Shown: positions 9,239 through 19,536, numbered from the stretch's first letter. The stretch: 64,000 bases of DNA from Comamonadaceae bacterium G21597-S1 (GCA_027214345.1 JAPWHR010000013.1:62001-126000), one strand, 5' to 3'. Numbers and translations are program-made. Notes: generated from the sequence alone by a model not told the origin.

Positions 9239-10195
9239 ATGACCGACATCCTGACGATCACGCTCAACCCCGCACTCGACGTGGCCACGTCCTGTGAGCA
9301 ATTGTTGCCCAGCCACAAACTGCGCTGCAGCCATGCCGAACGGTTTCCGGGCGGCGGGGGCATCAACGTGGCGCGGGTCGTGCAGCGCCTGGGCGGCGAC
9401 TGCCTGGCCTTGTATCTCGCCGGTGGCGTGGTCGGGGACCGGTTGCAGAAACTCGTCGATGCCGAGCGGGTGCCCAGCCACCGGCTGACGATCGCCGACG
9501 AGACGCGCGAGAGTTTTTCGGTGCTCGAGAACAGCAGCGGACGCGAATACCGGTTCGTCTTGCCCGGGCCCGACCTCAGCGATGCGGAGTGGCAGGCCTG
9601 CGTGGACTTCCTGGTGACCATCGAGCCGGCTCCGCGCTACGTGGTGCTCAGCGGCAGCCTGCCCCCTGGCCTGGCCACAGACAGTTATGCGCAACTGGCC
9701 CGTTTGGCGCGCGCGCGCGGCAGCCGAGTGGTGCTCGACAGTTCCGGCGCGCCACTCGAAGCCGCGCTGGCCTCCGGTGTGTTCCTGATCAAACCCAGCC
9801 TGCGCGAGTTGTCGGACCTGACCGGCGCACATCCCGACGACGAATCGCAGTGGCGTGCCGCGGCCGGATCGCTGATCCGGGATGGTCGCGCCGAACGGGT
9901 GGCGCTGAGCCTGGGCGAACGCGGCGCGATGCTGTTCAGTGCCGAGGGCGCCTGGCGCGCCGACGCCTTGCAGGTGGACGTCAAGAGCACGACCGGCGCC
10001 GGCGACAGCTTCCTGGCGGCCATGGTCTGGGCCCTGGCGCAGGACATGGATCTGCCCACGGCCTTCCGCCATGGTGTCGCGGCCGGTTCGGCGGCGCTGC
10101 TGCATGCGGGCACGACGCTGTGCCGGGCTGACGACGTTGCGCGGCTGGTCGAGCAAGTGCGTGTCACGCCCATGGATGGCAACGGAGCCGAATAA
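9239..10195 (+). CDS. PfkB-family sugar kinase (6-phosphofructokinase / 1-phosphofructokinase type)
   Basis: 318 residues. Ribokinase-fold kinase with N-terminal GGGGINVA, a middle LSGSLPPG and the anion-hole motif TGAGDSF with catalytic Asp256. The opening ILTITLNPALD is characteristic of the 1-phosphofructokinase, tagatose-6-phosphate kinase and PfkB group, so a phosphorylated hexose is the expected acceptor. The ATG at 9239 follows GTGAGGGC. It is divergent from the hydrolase with about 120 bases between. No phosphotransferase genes are nearby, which favours a PfkB-like role over fructose PTS. Confidence 0.85.
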   Translation: MTDILTITLNPALDVATSCEQLLPSHKLRCSHAERFPGGGGINVARVVQRLGGDCLALYLAGGVVGDRLQKLVDAERVPSHRLTIADETRESFSVLENSSGREYRFVLPGPDLSDAEWQACVDFLVTIEPAPRYVVLSGSLPPGLATDSYAQLARLARARGSRVVLDSSGAPLEAALASGVFLIKPSLRELSDLTGAHPDDESQWRAAAGSLIRDGRAERVALSLGERGAMLFSAEGAWRADALQVDVKSTTGAGDSFLAAMVWALAQDMDLPTAFRHGVAAGSAALLHAGTTLCRADDVARLVEQVRVTPMDGNGAE

Positions 10196-10398
10196 CCCAT
10201 CAGGGTAATCCCGCACAGACTGCGGGCGAGCATGCCTGCAAGATGGACACAGCCGTGATACTCGCGGCGACCACCGGCGCCGCAATGGGCGCACGTTGGC
10301 GATATCGCATCGAATCGCGCCGCAGATCCATGATCTGGCGATAACGGCAATGATTCGCTCCCCCTGGATCGATCCACACACCCACAGGAGACCCGCCC

Positions 10399-11556
10399 AT
10401 GATCAACACCATTCGCCAAGGCCTGCTGGCATCGATCGTCGGCATGGGACTGTTTGCCGCAAACACCCATGCCGCCGTCGCGTTGCCAGCCACCACCTAC
10501 AGCGACCTCGTGATCTTCGGCGACAGCCTGTCGGACACCGGCAACGTGTTGTCGTTGACCTCCCTGTACGGACCGGCGCCGTTTCCGAGTTATCCGGGTG
10601 CGCAAGGCCGGTTCTCCAACGGGCCGGCCTGGACCGAATACCTGGCCAGTGGTCTGGGTTTTGCGTCCAGCGCCTCCCCGAGCAACCGGTTCTACGACGG
10701 CACGAACGTGATACCGATCGGCCCGCTGGGTGGCAAGAACTATTCGTACGGCGGAGCCCGTACCGGACTGGGCGGCTCGGCCGGCCCGACGACCGGGTTG
10801 GCCGGGCAACTGGTCGCGTGGGACAACTCGACCTCGATCCTGACGGGCAATCCTCAGCTCACCCGGGCCGCAGACCCGAACGCCTTGTACGTGATCATGG
10901 CCGGCGCCAACGACCTGCGCGACATCCGCAGTGCCAACTCCGCGCTGGATGCAGCCAGCGTGCAGGCACGCGCCGCCGAGGCGACGCAAATCGCACAGAA
11001 CGTCGCCGGCGCGCTCGGCTTGCTGGCCAATGCCGGTGCGCGCCATTTCCTGCTCTCCAACCTGCCCGACCTGGGCCTGACCCCCGAAGCCACGACACTG
11101 AACCGTGTCGCCGCCTCGTCCGACGTCACGGTCAGTTTCAACAGCGCATTGTCGAGTCTGGTCGGCAGCTTCGAGGCCGGCTTCAACCAGGACCATGGCG
11201 TGGACCTCGATATCCGGACCATGGACTTCTACGGCTTGTTCAACGAGGTCTTCGATGACGCGGCCAACCAGGGTGGTGCCGCCTTCGGCATCACCAATGT
11301 CACATCGGCCTGCCTGAGCCCCGGCTTCTTGTCGAACCAGTATTTCTTCTTCGACGCAACCGCCTCGGGCTGCAACACGGCGGCGTTCTCCGACGAACTG
11401 CATCCGTCGGCCCGGGCCCATGAATTGCTGGGTGCACTGGCGGTGCAGACCGCTACCGCACCGATCCCCGAGCCGGCCGAATACGCCATGCTGCTCGCCG
11501 GTCTGCTGGTGATCGGCGCCGCGGTGCGCCGCCGTGCGGGTGCGATAGCCGGCTGA
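10399..11556 (+). CDS. secreted SGNH/GDSL hydrolase with PEP-CTERM sorting tail
   Basis: 385 residues. An N-terminal signal peptide ends near ANTHA. The GDSL block is FGDSLSD (Ser43), a Gly-rich oxyanion block follows, GAND has Asn171, and the catalytic pair sits in DELHPS (Asp332, His335), giving a complete lipase/esterase set. The C-terminus is a PEP-CTERM signal: PEPAEYAML, a hydrophobic helix and an Arg cluster, predicted to be cleaved by an exosortase encoded elsewhere. Start ATG has AGGAG upstream. It probably hydrolyses an ester in the extracellular matrix; substrate unknown. Confidence 0.9.
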   Translation: MINTIRQGLLASIVGMGLFAANTHAAVALPATTYSDLVIFGDSLSDTGNVLSLTSLYGPAPFPSYPGAQGRFSNGPAWTEYLASGLGFASSASPSNRFYDGTNVIPIGPLGGKNYSYGGARTGLGGSAGPTTGLAGQLVAWDNSTSILTGNPQLTRAADPNALYVIMAGANDLRDIRSANSALDAASVQARAAEATQIAQNVAGALGLLANAGARHFLLSNLPDLGLTPEATTLNRVAASSDVTVSFNSALSSLVGSFEAGFNQDHGVDLDIRTMDFYGLFNEVFDDAANQGGAAFGITNVTSACLSPGFLSNQYFFFDATASGCNTAAFSDELHPSARAHELLGALAVQTATAPIPEPAEYAMLLAGLLVIGAAVRRRAGAIAG

Positions 11557-11604
11557 ACTACTGTCGCTGCACGACCGGGCCCGCGCGGCCGGGCAGGCCA
11601 CCGA

Positions 11605-14600
11605 TCACATGTTGCGCCGGTACTGTCCGCCCACCGCGAACAAGGCGTCGGTGATCTGCCCCAGCGAGCAGACCCGCACCGCGTCCATCAGCACCTCGAA
11701 CACGTTGGTGTTGCGGATCACCGCCTGCTGCAGCCGCTCGAGCATGGCAGGCGCCTCCTGGGCGTGGCGCTGGTGGAAATCGGCCAGCCGCCGCAGCTGC
11801 TTCTGCTTTTCCTCGTCGGTCGAACGCGCCAGTTCCAGCGTGTCCTGCACCGCATCGCCGTGCGGATTGCGGAAGGTGTTGACGCCGACGATGGGCAACT
11901 CGCCGGTGTGCTTGAGCATCTCGTAGTGCATGGACTCGTCCTGGATGCGGCCACGCTGGTAACCAGTTTCCATCGCGCCCAGCACGCCGCCGCGCTCGGC
12001 TATTGCGGAGAACTCGCTGAGCACCGCCTCCTCGACCAGTTCGGTCAGCTCCTCGACGATGAACGCGCCCTGGTTCGGGTTCTCGTTCTTCGCCAGCCCC
12101 CATTCCCGGTTGATGATGAGCTGGATCGCCATCGCGCGGCGCACGCTGTCTTCGGTGGGCGTCGTGATCGCCTCGTCGAAGGCGTTCGTGTGCAGTGAAT
12201 TGCAGTTGTCGTAGATCGCGATCAGCGCCTGCAGCGTGGTGCGGATGTCGTTGAACTGGATCTCCTGCGCGTGCAGGCTGCGCCCGCTGGTCTGGATGTG
12301 GTACTTGAGCTTCTGGCTGCGTTCGTTGGCGCCGTATTTCTCCTTCATCGCCACCGCCCAGATGCGCCGCGCGACCCGGCCCATCACGGTGTATTCCGGA
12401 TCCATGCCGTTGCTGAAGAAGAAACTCAGGTTGGGCGCGAAGTCGTCGATGTGCATGCCGCGCGCCAGGTAGGCCTCCACGAAGGTGAAGCCGTTGGACA
12501 GGGTGAACGCGAGCTGGCTGATCGGGTTCGCGCCGGCCTCGGCGATGTGGTAGCCGCTAATCGACACGCTGTAGAAGTTGCGCACCCGGTTGTGCACGAA
12601 ATACTGGGCGATGTCGCCCATGACCTTGAGGCTGAACTCGGTCGAGAAGATGCAGGTGTTCTGGCCCTGGTCTTCCTTCAGGATGTCGGCCTGCACCGTG
12701 CCGCGCACGTTCTCCAGCACCCATTCGCGGATCTTCTCGGTCTCGGTCTCGGTCGGCTCGCGCCCGTTCTCGCGCGTGAACTTGTCGATGTTCTGGTCGA
12801 TCGCGGTGTTCATGAACATCGCCAGGATGCTCGGTGCCGGCCCGTTGATCGTCATGCTGACCGAGGTGCTGGGGCTGCACAGATCGAAGCCGTCGTACAA
12901 AACCTTCATGTCGTCGAGTGTGGCGATGCTCACGCCCGAATTGCCGACCTTGCCGTAGATGTCCGGGCGCGGGTCCGGGTCGTTGCCATACAAGGTGACT
13001 GAATCGAAGGCGGTCGACAGTCGCTTGGCCGGCATGCCTTCGGACAACAGCTTGAAACGCCGGTTGGTGCGGAATGCGTCGCCTTCGCCCGCGAACATGC
13101 GGGTCGGGTCCTCGCCCTCGCGCTTGAACGCGAAGGTGCCGGCGGTGTACGGGTAACTGCCGGGCACGTTGTCGAGCATCAGCCACTGCAGGATCTCGCC
13201 GTGGTCCTGGTACTTGGGCAGCGACACCTTGCGCACCGGCGTGCCGCTGAGCGACTTCGTCACCAGCGCGGTGCGGATCTCCTTGTCGCGGATCTTCACG
13301 ACGTATTCGTCGCCACCATAGGCCTTGACCATCTCCGGCCACTGCGCCAGCAGCTTGCGCTCGGCCTTGCCCAGCCGCTCCTCGCGCTGCGCGGCCAGGT
13401 CGTTGACCGCGGCGTAGGCACGCTCCTTGGTCGGGTTGGCCTCCTGCAACATCCGGCCCGCCGCGCGCAACTGCTGCATCTCGCGCGCCAGCGTGGCCTG
13501 CTCGCGGGCACGCGCCTTGTAGCCGCGCACCGTGTCGGCGATCTCGGCCAGGTAACGGATACGCGCGGCCGGCACCACCGGACTCTGGTTGGTGCTGTGG
13601 CGCACCGCGACTTTCGGCAGTCGGCTCTCGCCCACCGTCAGGCCCAAGGACTGCAGCCGAGGCAACAGGGCTTGGTACAACGCCGTGACGCCATCGTCGT
13701 TGAAACGCGCGGCCATGGTGCCGAACACCGGCATCTGGTCCGGCGCCGTCGTGAACGCCTCGCGGTTGCGCTGCACCTGCTTGGCCACGTCGCGCAGCGC
13801 GTCCAGCGCGCCCTTGCGGTCGAACTTGTTGATTGCGACGAACTCGGCAAAGTCGAGCATGTCGATCTTCTCGAGCTGGCTGGCGGCGCCGAACTCGGGT
13901 GTCATCACGTACAGCGGGACGTCCACGTGTGGCACGATGGCCGCATCGCCCTGGCCGATGCCCGAGGTCTCGACGATGACCAGGTCGAAGCCGGCACACT
14001 TGCAAGCCACGATCACATCCGGCAGACAGGCACTGATCTCGGAGCCGAAATCGCGCGTGGCCAGCGAACGCATGAAGACACGCTGCTGGCCGTTCCTGCC
14101 CCACGGCCCGATCGCATTCATGCGGATACGGTCGCCCAGCAAGGCACCGCCGCTCTTGCGCCGCGACGGGTCGATGCTGATCACGGCCACCCGCCGTGTG
14201 TCGTCCTGGTCCAGCCGCAGCCGTCGGATCAACTCGTCGGTCAGCGACGACTTGCCGGCGCCGCCGGTGCCGGTGATGCCGAGCACGGGCACCGTGGTCT
14301 GGTCCGCCGCCTTGCGCATGGCGTCGCGCAAACCCGCGTCGGCCTTGTCGCCCTCGAGCGCCGTGATCAGCTGGGCCAATGCACGCCAGTTGTCCTGGCC
14401 ATGGCCCTGGATGGCGTCGATTGTGGTCGGCGCGTAGCCGGACAAGTCCTGGTCGCAACGCATCACCATCTCGCCGATCATGCCGGCCAGGCCCATGCGC
14501 TGCCCGTCTTCCGGGCTGAAGATACGCGCCACGCCGTAGTCGTGCAGTTCGCGGATCTCGGGCGGAACGATGACGCCGCCGCCGCCGCCGAACACCTGGA

Positions 14601-14904
14601 TATGCTCCCCGCCGCGCTGGCGCAACAGGTCGACCATGTACTTGAAATATTCGACATGACCGCCCTGGTAGGAGCTGATGGCAATACCCTGCACGTCTTC
14701 CTGCAACGCGGCCGTGACCACGTCGTCGACGCTGCGGTTGTGCCCGAGGTGGATCACCTCGGCGCCCATGCCCTGCAGGATCCGGCGCATGATGTTGATC
14801 GCCGCGTCGTGGCCATCAAACAGGCTCGCGGCGGTGACAAAACGCACTTTGTGCGTGGGCCGGTAGTTGGCCAGGGCCTTGTGGTCGGCGGACAGGTCGG
14901 TCAT
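11605..14904 (-). CDS. icmF: fused isobutyryl-CoA mutase IcmF
   Basis: 1099 residues, close to the 1093 of characterised IcmF. Order: B12-binding domain ([12 protein letters not shown]), a MeaI-type G-protein chaperone domain with P-loop GTGGAGKSS, and the large acyl-CoA mutase domain. Interconverts isobutyryl-CoA and butyryl-CoA (and related branched acyl-CoAs) with adenosylcobalamin; the GTPase part loads and guards the cofactor. The ATG at 14904 is chosen because GGAG lies six bases upstream; 14916 is an alternative. It is transcribed alone from a promoter carrying a strong palindrome, and is convergent with the SGNH hydrolase. Confidence 0.93.
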   Translation of the reverse strand: MTDLSADHKALANYRPTHKVRFVTAASLFDGHDAAINIMRRILQGMGAEVIHLGHNRSVDDVVTAALQEDVQGIAISSYQGGHVEYFKYMVDLLRQRGGEHIQVFGGGGGVIVPPEIRELHDYGVARIFSPEDGQRMGLAGMIGEMVMRCDQDLSGYAPTTIDAIQGHGQDNWRALAQLITALEGDKADAGLRDAMRKAADQTTVPVLGITGTGGAGKSSLTDELIRRLRLDQDDTRRVAVISIDPSRRKSGGALLGDRIRMNAIGPWGRNGQQRVFMRSLATRDFGSEISACLPDVIVACKCAGFDLVIVETSGIGQGDAAIVPHVDVPLYVMTPEFGAASQLEKIDMLDFAEFVAINKFDRKGALDALRDVAKQVQRNREAFTTAPDQMPVFGTMAARFNDDGVTALYQALLPRLQSLGLTVGESRLPKVAVRHSTNQSPVVPAARIRYLAEIADTVRGYKARAREQATLAREMQQLRAAGRMLQEANPTKERAYAAVNDLAAQREERLGKAERKLLAQWPEMVKAYGGDEYVVKIRDKEIRTALVTKSLSGTPVRKVSLPKYQDHGEILQWLMLDNVPGSYPYTAGTFAFKREGEDPTRMFAGEGDAFRTNRRFKLLSEGMPAKRLSTAFDSVTLYGNDPDPRPDIYGKVGNSGVSIATLDDMKVLYDGFDLCSPSTSVSMTINGPAPSILAMFMNTAIDQNIDKFTRENGREPTETETEKIREWVLENVRGTVQADILKEDQGQNTCIFSTEFSLKVMGDIAQYFVHNRVRNFYSVSISGYHIAEAGANPISQLAFTLSNGFTFVEAYLARGMHIDDFAPNLSFFFSNGMDPEYTVMGRVARRIWAVAMKEKYGANERSQKLKYHIQTSGRSLHAQEIQFNDIRTTLQALIAIYDNCNSLHTNAFDEAITTPTEDSVRRAMAIQLIINREWGLAKNENPNQGAFIVEELTELVEEAVLSEFSAIAERGGVLGAMETGYQRGRIQDESMHYEMLKHTGELPIVGVNTFRNPHGDAVQDTLELARSTDEEKQKQLRRLADFHQRHAQEAPAMLERLQQAVIRNTNVFEVLMDAVRVCSLGQITDALFAVGGQYRRNM

Positions 14905-14946
14905 CGAGTGCTCCATAGAGGCACCCGGGCCGGCGCCAAGCATCAG

Positions 14947-14975
14947 ATGGTAATTGACGTTTACGTCAACGTCAA
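14947..14975 (-). promoter_or_regulatory. icmF promoter with palindromic operator in the spacer
   Basis: On the minus strand: TTGACG, 17 bases, TACCAT. The 17-base spacer is almost entirely a palindrome, TTGACGT-AA-ACGTCAA (14954-14969), and the -35 hexamer repeats the same half-site. The icmF start lies about 45 bases downstream. A regulator bound here would sit squarely between -35 and -10. The half-site resembles operators reported for MerR-type regulators of branched-chain acyl-CoA catabolism, but this is recall, not a search. Confidence 0.65.
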
Positions 14976-15012
14976 TCAAATGGGAGAACCGCTACCGGCC
15001 TGCGGCCGCGTG

Positions 15013-15513
15013 TCAGAACTTGCCGGCCAGCCACATGCCGGGCAACATGGCCAGCACGAATATGACCGTGTCGATCTGGCCCGTCAACAACGACGCCAGC
15101 GCCGTGGCGGGGCTGTAGCCGCTCAGGCCCCAGCCCACGCCGAAGATCAGCGCACCGGCCACCAGGCGGCCATCGACGCTGCGCCGCTTGGACAACATGA
15201 AGCTGGTCATGAACCAGGGCCGCACGCTGGCGTACGGGGTCAGCGCAAAACCCAGCAAGGCCACGGCCAGCGCCCCGGCGACGACAAACAGCAGCGCGGG
15301 ATCCCAGCCACCCGGGAACGGCCCGACGAACATCTCCTTGATGTCGAGAAAGGCGATCACCTTCTCGGGCTGGGTCATGCCCGACAGCGTCAATCCGGCG
15401 GCAAAGATGCTGCCGGCCGCAAAGGCCACCAGGAGTGCCGAAAACCGTCCCAGCGTACGCCGCCGGATGGACGACTTGGCAAGTTCGGACGGCGTGGTGG
15501 CGGGTGCGTTCAT
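15013..15513 (-). CDS. YeeE/YedE family membrane protein (DUF6691 half)
   Basis: 166 residues with four to five hydrophobic helices. Motif GLTLSGMTQPEKVIAFLD near residue 40 and GWGLSGYSPATAL later are the paired conserved loops of YeeE/YedE sulfur-compound channels; Cys is replaced by Ser or Thr in this half. It follows the sister half after 55 bases. The pair together equals one full-length thiosulfate transporter and probably acts as a heterodimer in the inner membrane. It is divergent from a persulfide dioxygenase, which supports a role in sulfur handling. Confidence 0.85.
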   Translation of the reverse strand: MNAPATTPSELAKSSIRRRTLGRFSALLVAFAAGSIFAAGLTLSGMTQPEKVIAFLDIKEMFVGPFPGGWDPALLFVVAGALAVALLGFALTPYASVRPWFMTSFMLSKRRSVDGRLVAGALIFGVGWGLSGYSPATALASLLTGQIDTVIFVLAMLPGMWLAGKF

Positions 15514-15568
15514 GGCTTTAGGTCGGGATCGTGGGATTGGCGGCCGGCGGCCGGGGAATGTCGACGGG

Positions 15569-16033
15569 TCATCTCCCGAACAGCAGCGTGAGTGCTTCGA
15601 AAATCGACTCGGTCCACCAGGCAGCCGGTGGTATGTGGGTGGTGACCATCACCGTGCCGACGGCGGCACCGGCAAAGGTGATGACGGCCGCCAGCGAACG
15701 GCGCGATCGACGGCCCAGGCCGACGATGGCATGGCCGCTCGCACTGCCCGACCCCATCACCGCGCCGAAGCCGACCAGAAAGCCGGCCGGCACCAGCACC
15801 AGCGGATGCCGGATCTCGACATGCGGCACGTTCAGCACCCAGGAAAAGAAGGCGCCTCCCCCGACCAGGCCGGCCAGAAAGGCCCAGCGCCACGGTGAAT
15901 TCTGCCTGCGGGTCGTCAACACCCCCGCGGTGATGGCGCTGACCCCGCTCGAACGCCCCAGCCCGGCCAGCAGGATCCAGCTGGCGAGACCGACCAGGAT
16001 GCCACCTTGCAAAGCCTGCGTGTATTCGTCCAC
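15569..16033 (-). CDS. YeeE/YedE thiosulfate-transporter family membrane protein
   Basis: 154 residues, mostly hydrophobic, with the conserved loops LGRSSGVSAI and GSGSASGHAIVGLGRRS. First gene of the leftward sulfur pair; start is GTG at 16033. The family imports or exports small sulfur species. Divergent from the persulfide dioxygenase gene with only 69 bases between. That gap contains CCTA-AAC-TAGG at 16051-16061, a small dyad that could be a shared operator, but no known sulfide-regulator site is recognisable. Confidence 0.83.
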   Translation of the reverse strand: MDEYTQALQGGILVGLASWILLAGLGRSSGVSAITAGVLTTRRQNSPWRWAFLAGLVGGGAFFSWVLNVPHVEIRHPLVLVPAGFLVGFGAVMGSGSASGHAIVGLGRRSRRSLAAVITFAGAAVGTVMVTTHIPPAAWWTESIFEALTLLFGR

Positions 16034-16102
16034 GACGTCGCCCCCAAAGTCCTAAACTAGGCCCGAGCATACCCTGACCCGGACCTACCGCGAGGACCCG
16101 CC

Positions 16103-17239
16103 ATGCAACCGATCCAGCTTTTCGACGCCGCATCCAGCACCTATACCTATGTCCTGTTCGACGAGAACACCCGCGAGGCGGTGATCATCGATCCCGTCGA
16201 CGATCAGGTCGAACGCGACCTGGCCACGCTGCGCCAATACGGCCTGAAGCTGCTGTGGACCATCGAAACCCACGCCCATGCCGATCACATCACCAGCGCC
16301 GGCCTGCTGGCCGAACATGCCGGCGCACGGACCGCGGCGCCCTCGGGCTGCGGCATCACCACGGCTGCCGTGCAGTTGCAACACGGCGACCTGATCCATT
16401 TTGGACAGGAGAGCCTGCGCGCGCTGCACACGCCGGGCCACACGGCCGGCAGCATGAGTTATGTCTGGCGCGAGCATGTCTTCACCGGCGACACGCTGCT
16501 GATCAACGGCTGCGGGCGCACGGACTTCCAGTCCGGCAGCGCGGCGGCGCTGTACCACAGCATCACCGAGGTGTTGTTCGCGCTGCCCGACGCCACCACG
16601 GTCTGGCCGGCCCACGACTACCAGGGCCGCACCCACTCGAGCATCGGCGCCGAGAAAGCCGGCAATGCCCGGATCGCCGGCAAGACCGAGGCGGAGTTCG
16701 TCGCCATCATGGACGCGCTGAACCTGCCCCGCCCCAAACGCATCGACGAAGCCGTGCCGGCCAACCTGACCTCCGGCATCCGCCACGACGCCGAAGGCCA
16801 GGCCGCCACCGCCACCGCCGCGACGCCGGAGCCGGCGGTCAAGGCCGCGCAGGCCTACGCCGGCGACGTGACGCCGCAGCTGGCCCATGACTGGTGGAAA
16901 TCCGGCGCCGCGGTACTCGTCGACGTACGCACCGATGCCGAACGCGAATGGGTCGGCTTCATCCCGGATGCGGTCCCGATCGCGTGGAAGCAGTGGCCGG
17001 GCATGGCCATGAACCCGCAGTTCGACCAGGCCTTGCTGAGCGCCGTTCCCAAGGACAAGAAGGTGGTGCTGCTGTGCCGCAGCGGCGTGCGCTCGATCGC
17101 GGCCGCCAAACGCGCGACCGAACTCGGCCTGGAGGCCTACAACATCCTCGAAGGTTTCGAGGGCAACCCGGATTCGGCTGCGCATCGCGGCCAACTCGGC
17201 GGCTGGCGCAAGCACGGCCTGCCGTGGCGCCAGAACTGA
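16103..17239 (+). CDS. persulfide dioxygenase-rhodanese fusion (MBL-fold)
   Basis: 378 residues. N-terminal metallo-beta-lactamase domain of the ETHE1 type with HAHADH (57-62), GHTAGSMSY and the metal-bridging GDTL. A linker rich in Ala and Thr (about 235-250) leads to a rhodanese domain with the active-site loop CRSGVRS (Cys325). ETHE1-type enzymes oxidise glutathione persulfide to sulfite; rhodanese domains move sulfane sulfur, so the fusion would make sulfite and thiosulfate from persulfide. The YeeE/YedE channels on the other strand fit export or import of the product. GAGG lies seven bases before ATG 16103. Confidence 0.88.
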   Translation: MQPIQLFDAASSTYTYVLFDENTREAVIIDPVDDQVERDLATLRQYGLKLLWTIETHAHADHITSAGLLAEHAGARTAAPSGCGITTAAVQLQHGDLIHFGQESLRALHTPGHTAGSMSYVWREHVFTGDTLLINGCGRTDFQSGSAAALYHSITEVLFALPDATTVWPAHDYQGRTHSSIGAEKAGNARIAGKTEAEFVAIMDALNLPRPKRIDEAVPANLTSGIRHDAEGQAATATAATPEPAVKAAQAYAGDVTPQLAHDWWKSGAAVLVDVRTDAEREWVGFIPDAVPIAWKQWPGMAMNPQFDQALLSAVPKDKKVVLLCRSGVRSIAAAKRATELGLEAYNILEGFEGNPDSAAHRGQLGGWRKHGLPWRQN

Positions 17240-17249
17240 GCCGCACACC

Positions 17250-18671
17250 ATGGCGCAGCAACATACCCGACTGGCCGACTGTTCGGCCACCGAACTGACC
17301 CGGCTGTACCGCGATGGACACGCATCGCCCCGGGAAGCCTGCGACGCCGTTCTGGGTCGGATCGAGCGCCAGGACGCCCGTATCAACGCCTTCGTGCGTG
17401 TGGACATCGAAGGCGCACACGCGGCGGCCGACGCCAGCACGCGGCGCTGGCATGACGGGCAGCCACTGGGCCCGCTCGACGGTGTGCCGGTCTCGATCAA
17501 GGACCTGATCCTGACGCGCGGCCTGCCCACGCTGCGCGGCAGCCACACCCTGGACATCGACCAGCCCTGGGATGTCGACGCGCCCGCCACCGCGCGGCTG
17601 CGCGAGGCCGGCGCCGTGATCCTGGGCAAGACCACGACACCCGAATACGGCTGCAAGGGGGAGACCAACTCGCCGCGCTCGGGCATCACGCGCAACCCGT
17701 GGGACCTGGGCAAGACCGCCGGCGGGTCTTCGGGTGGTGCGGCAGCGGCCACGGCGGCCGGCATGGGCGCGATCGCCATCGGAACCGACGGCGCCGGCTC
17801 GGTTCGCATCCCCGCGTCGTTCTGCGGCAACTTCGGGCTCAAGCCCAGCTTCGGCCGCATACCGGCCTATCCGCTGTCGCCGTTCGGCACCGTCTCCCAC
17901 CTCGGCCCGCTGACCCGGGACGTGCGCGACGCCGCCGTCGCGATGAACATCCTCAAGCAGCCGGACGCCCGCGACTGGACCTCGCTACCGCCCGACCCGA
18001 GCGACTACACCGAAGGCCTGGACGACGGCATCCAGGGGCTGCGTGTCGCCTATTCTCCGACCTTGGGTTACGCGCGCAACGTCGATCCGCAGGTGGCGGC
18101 GGCGGTGCACGTCGCGGTGCAGCGGCTCGCGCAACTCGGCGCCATCGTCGAGCAGGTCGACCCGGGGTTCGAGGATCCGCTGGACATCACGACCGGGCTC
18201 TGGTTCCTGGGCGCCTGGACGGTCTGGAGCGGCCTGACGGCACAGCAGCAGGCCGTCTGCGACCCGGACTTCGCCGCCCAGGCCGAACTGGGCCGCCATT
18301 TCAGCGCGCTGCAGATCCAGCAGCTGAACCTGCGCCGCGGCGCGCTCGGCTCGCACATGCGCCAGTTCATGCTGCGATACGACCTGATCGTTACCCCCGC
18401 CACTGCCGTGCCGGCCTTCGATGCCGTGCCCGCCGGCGACCGCCCGATGTCGGCCGAGACCATGCTGGGATGGACGCCGTTCAGCTACCCGTTCAACCTG
18501 ACGCAGCAACCGGCCTGTACGATTCCCTGCGGCTTCACCCGGGAAGGCCTGCCGATCGGCCTGCAACTGGTGGGGCCGATGTTCGGCGACGCCATCGTCC
18601 TGCGCGCCGCCCGCGCCTACGAAACCGCCTGCCCCATCCGCGGCGTGGCTCCAGCCATGCAGACGGCATGA
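17250..18671 (+). CDS. amidase-signature family amidase
   Basis: 473 residues. Ser-Ser-Lys triad of the amidase signature: Lys84 (VSIKDL), the cis-Ser of GGSSGG (160-161) and nucleophile Ser184 in DGAGSVRIP. It hydrolyses a carboxamide to acid and ammonia. No GatB or GatC is near, so it is a catabolic amidase and not glutamyl-tRNA amidotransferase. It begins ten bases after the persulfide dioxygenase stop and may share its transcript. Confidence 0.87.
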   Translation: MAQQHTRLADCSATELTRLYRDGHASPREACDAVLGRIERQDARINAFVRVDIEGAHAAADASTRRWHDGQPLGPLDGVPVSIKDLILTRGLPTLRGSHTLDIDQPWDVDAPATARLREAGAVILGKTTTPEYGCKGETNSPRSGITRNPWDLGKTAGGSSGGAAAATAAGMGAIAIGTDGAGSVRIPASFCGNFGLKPSFGRIPAYPLSPFGTVSHLGPLTRDVRDAAVAMNILKQPDARDWTSLPPDPSDYTEGLDDGIQGLRVAYSPTLGYARNVDPQVAAAVHVAVQRLAQLGAIVEQVDPGFEDPLDITTGLWFLGAWTVWSGLTAQQQAVCDPDFAAQAELGRHFSALQIQQLNLRRGALGSHMRQFMLRYDLIVTPATAVPAFDAVPAGDRPMSAETMLGWTPFSYPFNLTQQPACTIPCGFTREGLPIGLQLVGPMFGDAIVLRAARAYETACPIRGVAPAMQTA

Positions 18672-18691
18672 GGCATCCTGCATCGGGCGCA

Positions 18692-18710
18692 CACGGCGAA
18701 TCCCGCCGTG
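18692..18710 (+). terminator. hairpin between amidase and coaX
   Basis: CACGGCG and CGCCGTG form a perfect 7-bp stem with a 5-base loop, 20 bases after the amidase stop. There is no T-run, so it may slow polymerase or stabilise the mRNA end more than terminate. Confidence 0.35.
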
Positions 18711-18730
18711 CGTGGCACCAAGGCCTACCC

Positions 18731-18763
18731 ATGAACCCGGCAACCCGGAGACAAATTCCTTGA
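18731..18763 (+). CDS. possible 10-codon micro-ORF overlapping coaX start
   Basis: ATG at 18731 opens a frame [10 protein letters not shown] whose TGA overlaps the TTG start of coaX (TTGA). AAGG lies seven bases before its ATG, and the coaX ribosome site (CGGAGA) is inside it as two Arg codons. It could couple coaX to the amidase transcript, but a frame this short can arise by chance. Confidence 0.2.
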   Translation: MNPATRRQIP

Positions 18764-19536
18764 CTTTCCTGGCCATCGACATCGGCAACACCCGGCTCAA
18801 ATGGGCGCAATACGAGGCGCCCCGTCCGGGAGCCCGGCTGATCGCCCACGGCGCCGAATTCCTCGACAACGTCGACACGCTGGCCGAAGGCGCCTGGGCG
18901 CCCCTGCAGGAGCCCGCCACCATGCTCGGTTGCGTCGTCGCGGGCGAGGCGGTCAAGCGCCGCGTGGAAGAGCAGCTCGAGCTGTGGGATGTCAGCCCGC
19001 GCTGGGTGGTCGCCAAGGATGCCGAGGCGGGCTTGCGCAACGGCTACGACCATCCCAGCCGCCTCGGCGCGGACCGCTGGGTCGCGATGATCGGCGCCTG
19101 GCATCGGATGCGGGCCCAGGGCGTCGCCCGGCCGATCGTGCTGGCCATGGTCGGCACCGCCGTGACCATCGAAGCCATCGACGCCCAAGGCCAGTTCCTC
19201 GGCGGCCTGATCCTGCCGGGACACGGCATCATGCTGCGTGCGCTGGAGTCCGGCACGGCCGGCCTGCATGTGCCCACCGGCGACGTGCGCATGTTTCCCA
19301 CCAATACCAGCGATGCACTCACCAGTGGCGGCACCTATGCGATCGCCGGCGCCATGGAGCGCATGGTCCAGCACCTGCGTACGCACTGTGGCGCCGAACC
19401 CGTGTGTTACATGACCGGTGGCGCCGGCTGGAAGATGGCGCCCAGCCTGGCAAGCCCGTTCGAACTGGTGGACAACCTGATCTTCGACGGCCTGCTGCAC
19501 ATGGCGCAGGAGCGCGCGCAGGCTTCGTTGCTCTGA
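18760..19536 (+). CDS. coaX: type III pantothenate kinase
   Basis: 258 residues. Phosphorylates pantothenate, the first step of coenzyme A synthesis. The phosphate loop DIGNTRLKW lies at the N-terminus; [11 protein letters not shown] is the family signature, and [10 protein letters not shown] lies near the C-terminus. Start is taken as TTG at 18760, where GGAG lies nine bases upstream and similarity begins ([10 protein letters not shown]); the ATG at 18712 would add 16 residues without family match. The type III enzyme is not feedback-inhibited by CoA. Confidence 0.9.
   Translation: MTFLAIDIGNTRLKWAQYEAPRPGARLIAHGAEFLDNVDTLAEGAWAPLQEPATMLGCVVAGEAVKRRVEEQLELWDVSPRWVVAKDAEAGLRNGYDHPSRLGADRWVAMIGAWHRMRAQGVARPIVLAMVGTAVTIEAIDAQGQFLGGLILPGHGIMLRALESGTAGLHVPTGDVRMFPTNTSDALTSGGTYAIAGAMERMVQHLRTHCGAEPVCYMTGGAGWKMAPSLASPFELVDNLIFDGLLHMAQERAQASLL

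Noticed and set aside
10196-10398. Sigma-54 promoter before the SGNH PEP-CTERM gene
   Set aside because: Several GG and GC pairs were checked (for example TTGGCGATATCGC) but none has the ten-base spacing with a TTGC element.
13201-15591. 796-codon frame opposite icmF
   Set aside because: Antisense shadow of icmF with no recognisable domain, crossing the icmF promoter and the start of the YeeE-like gene region.
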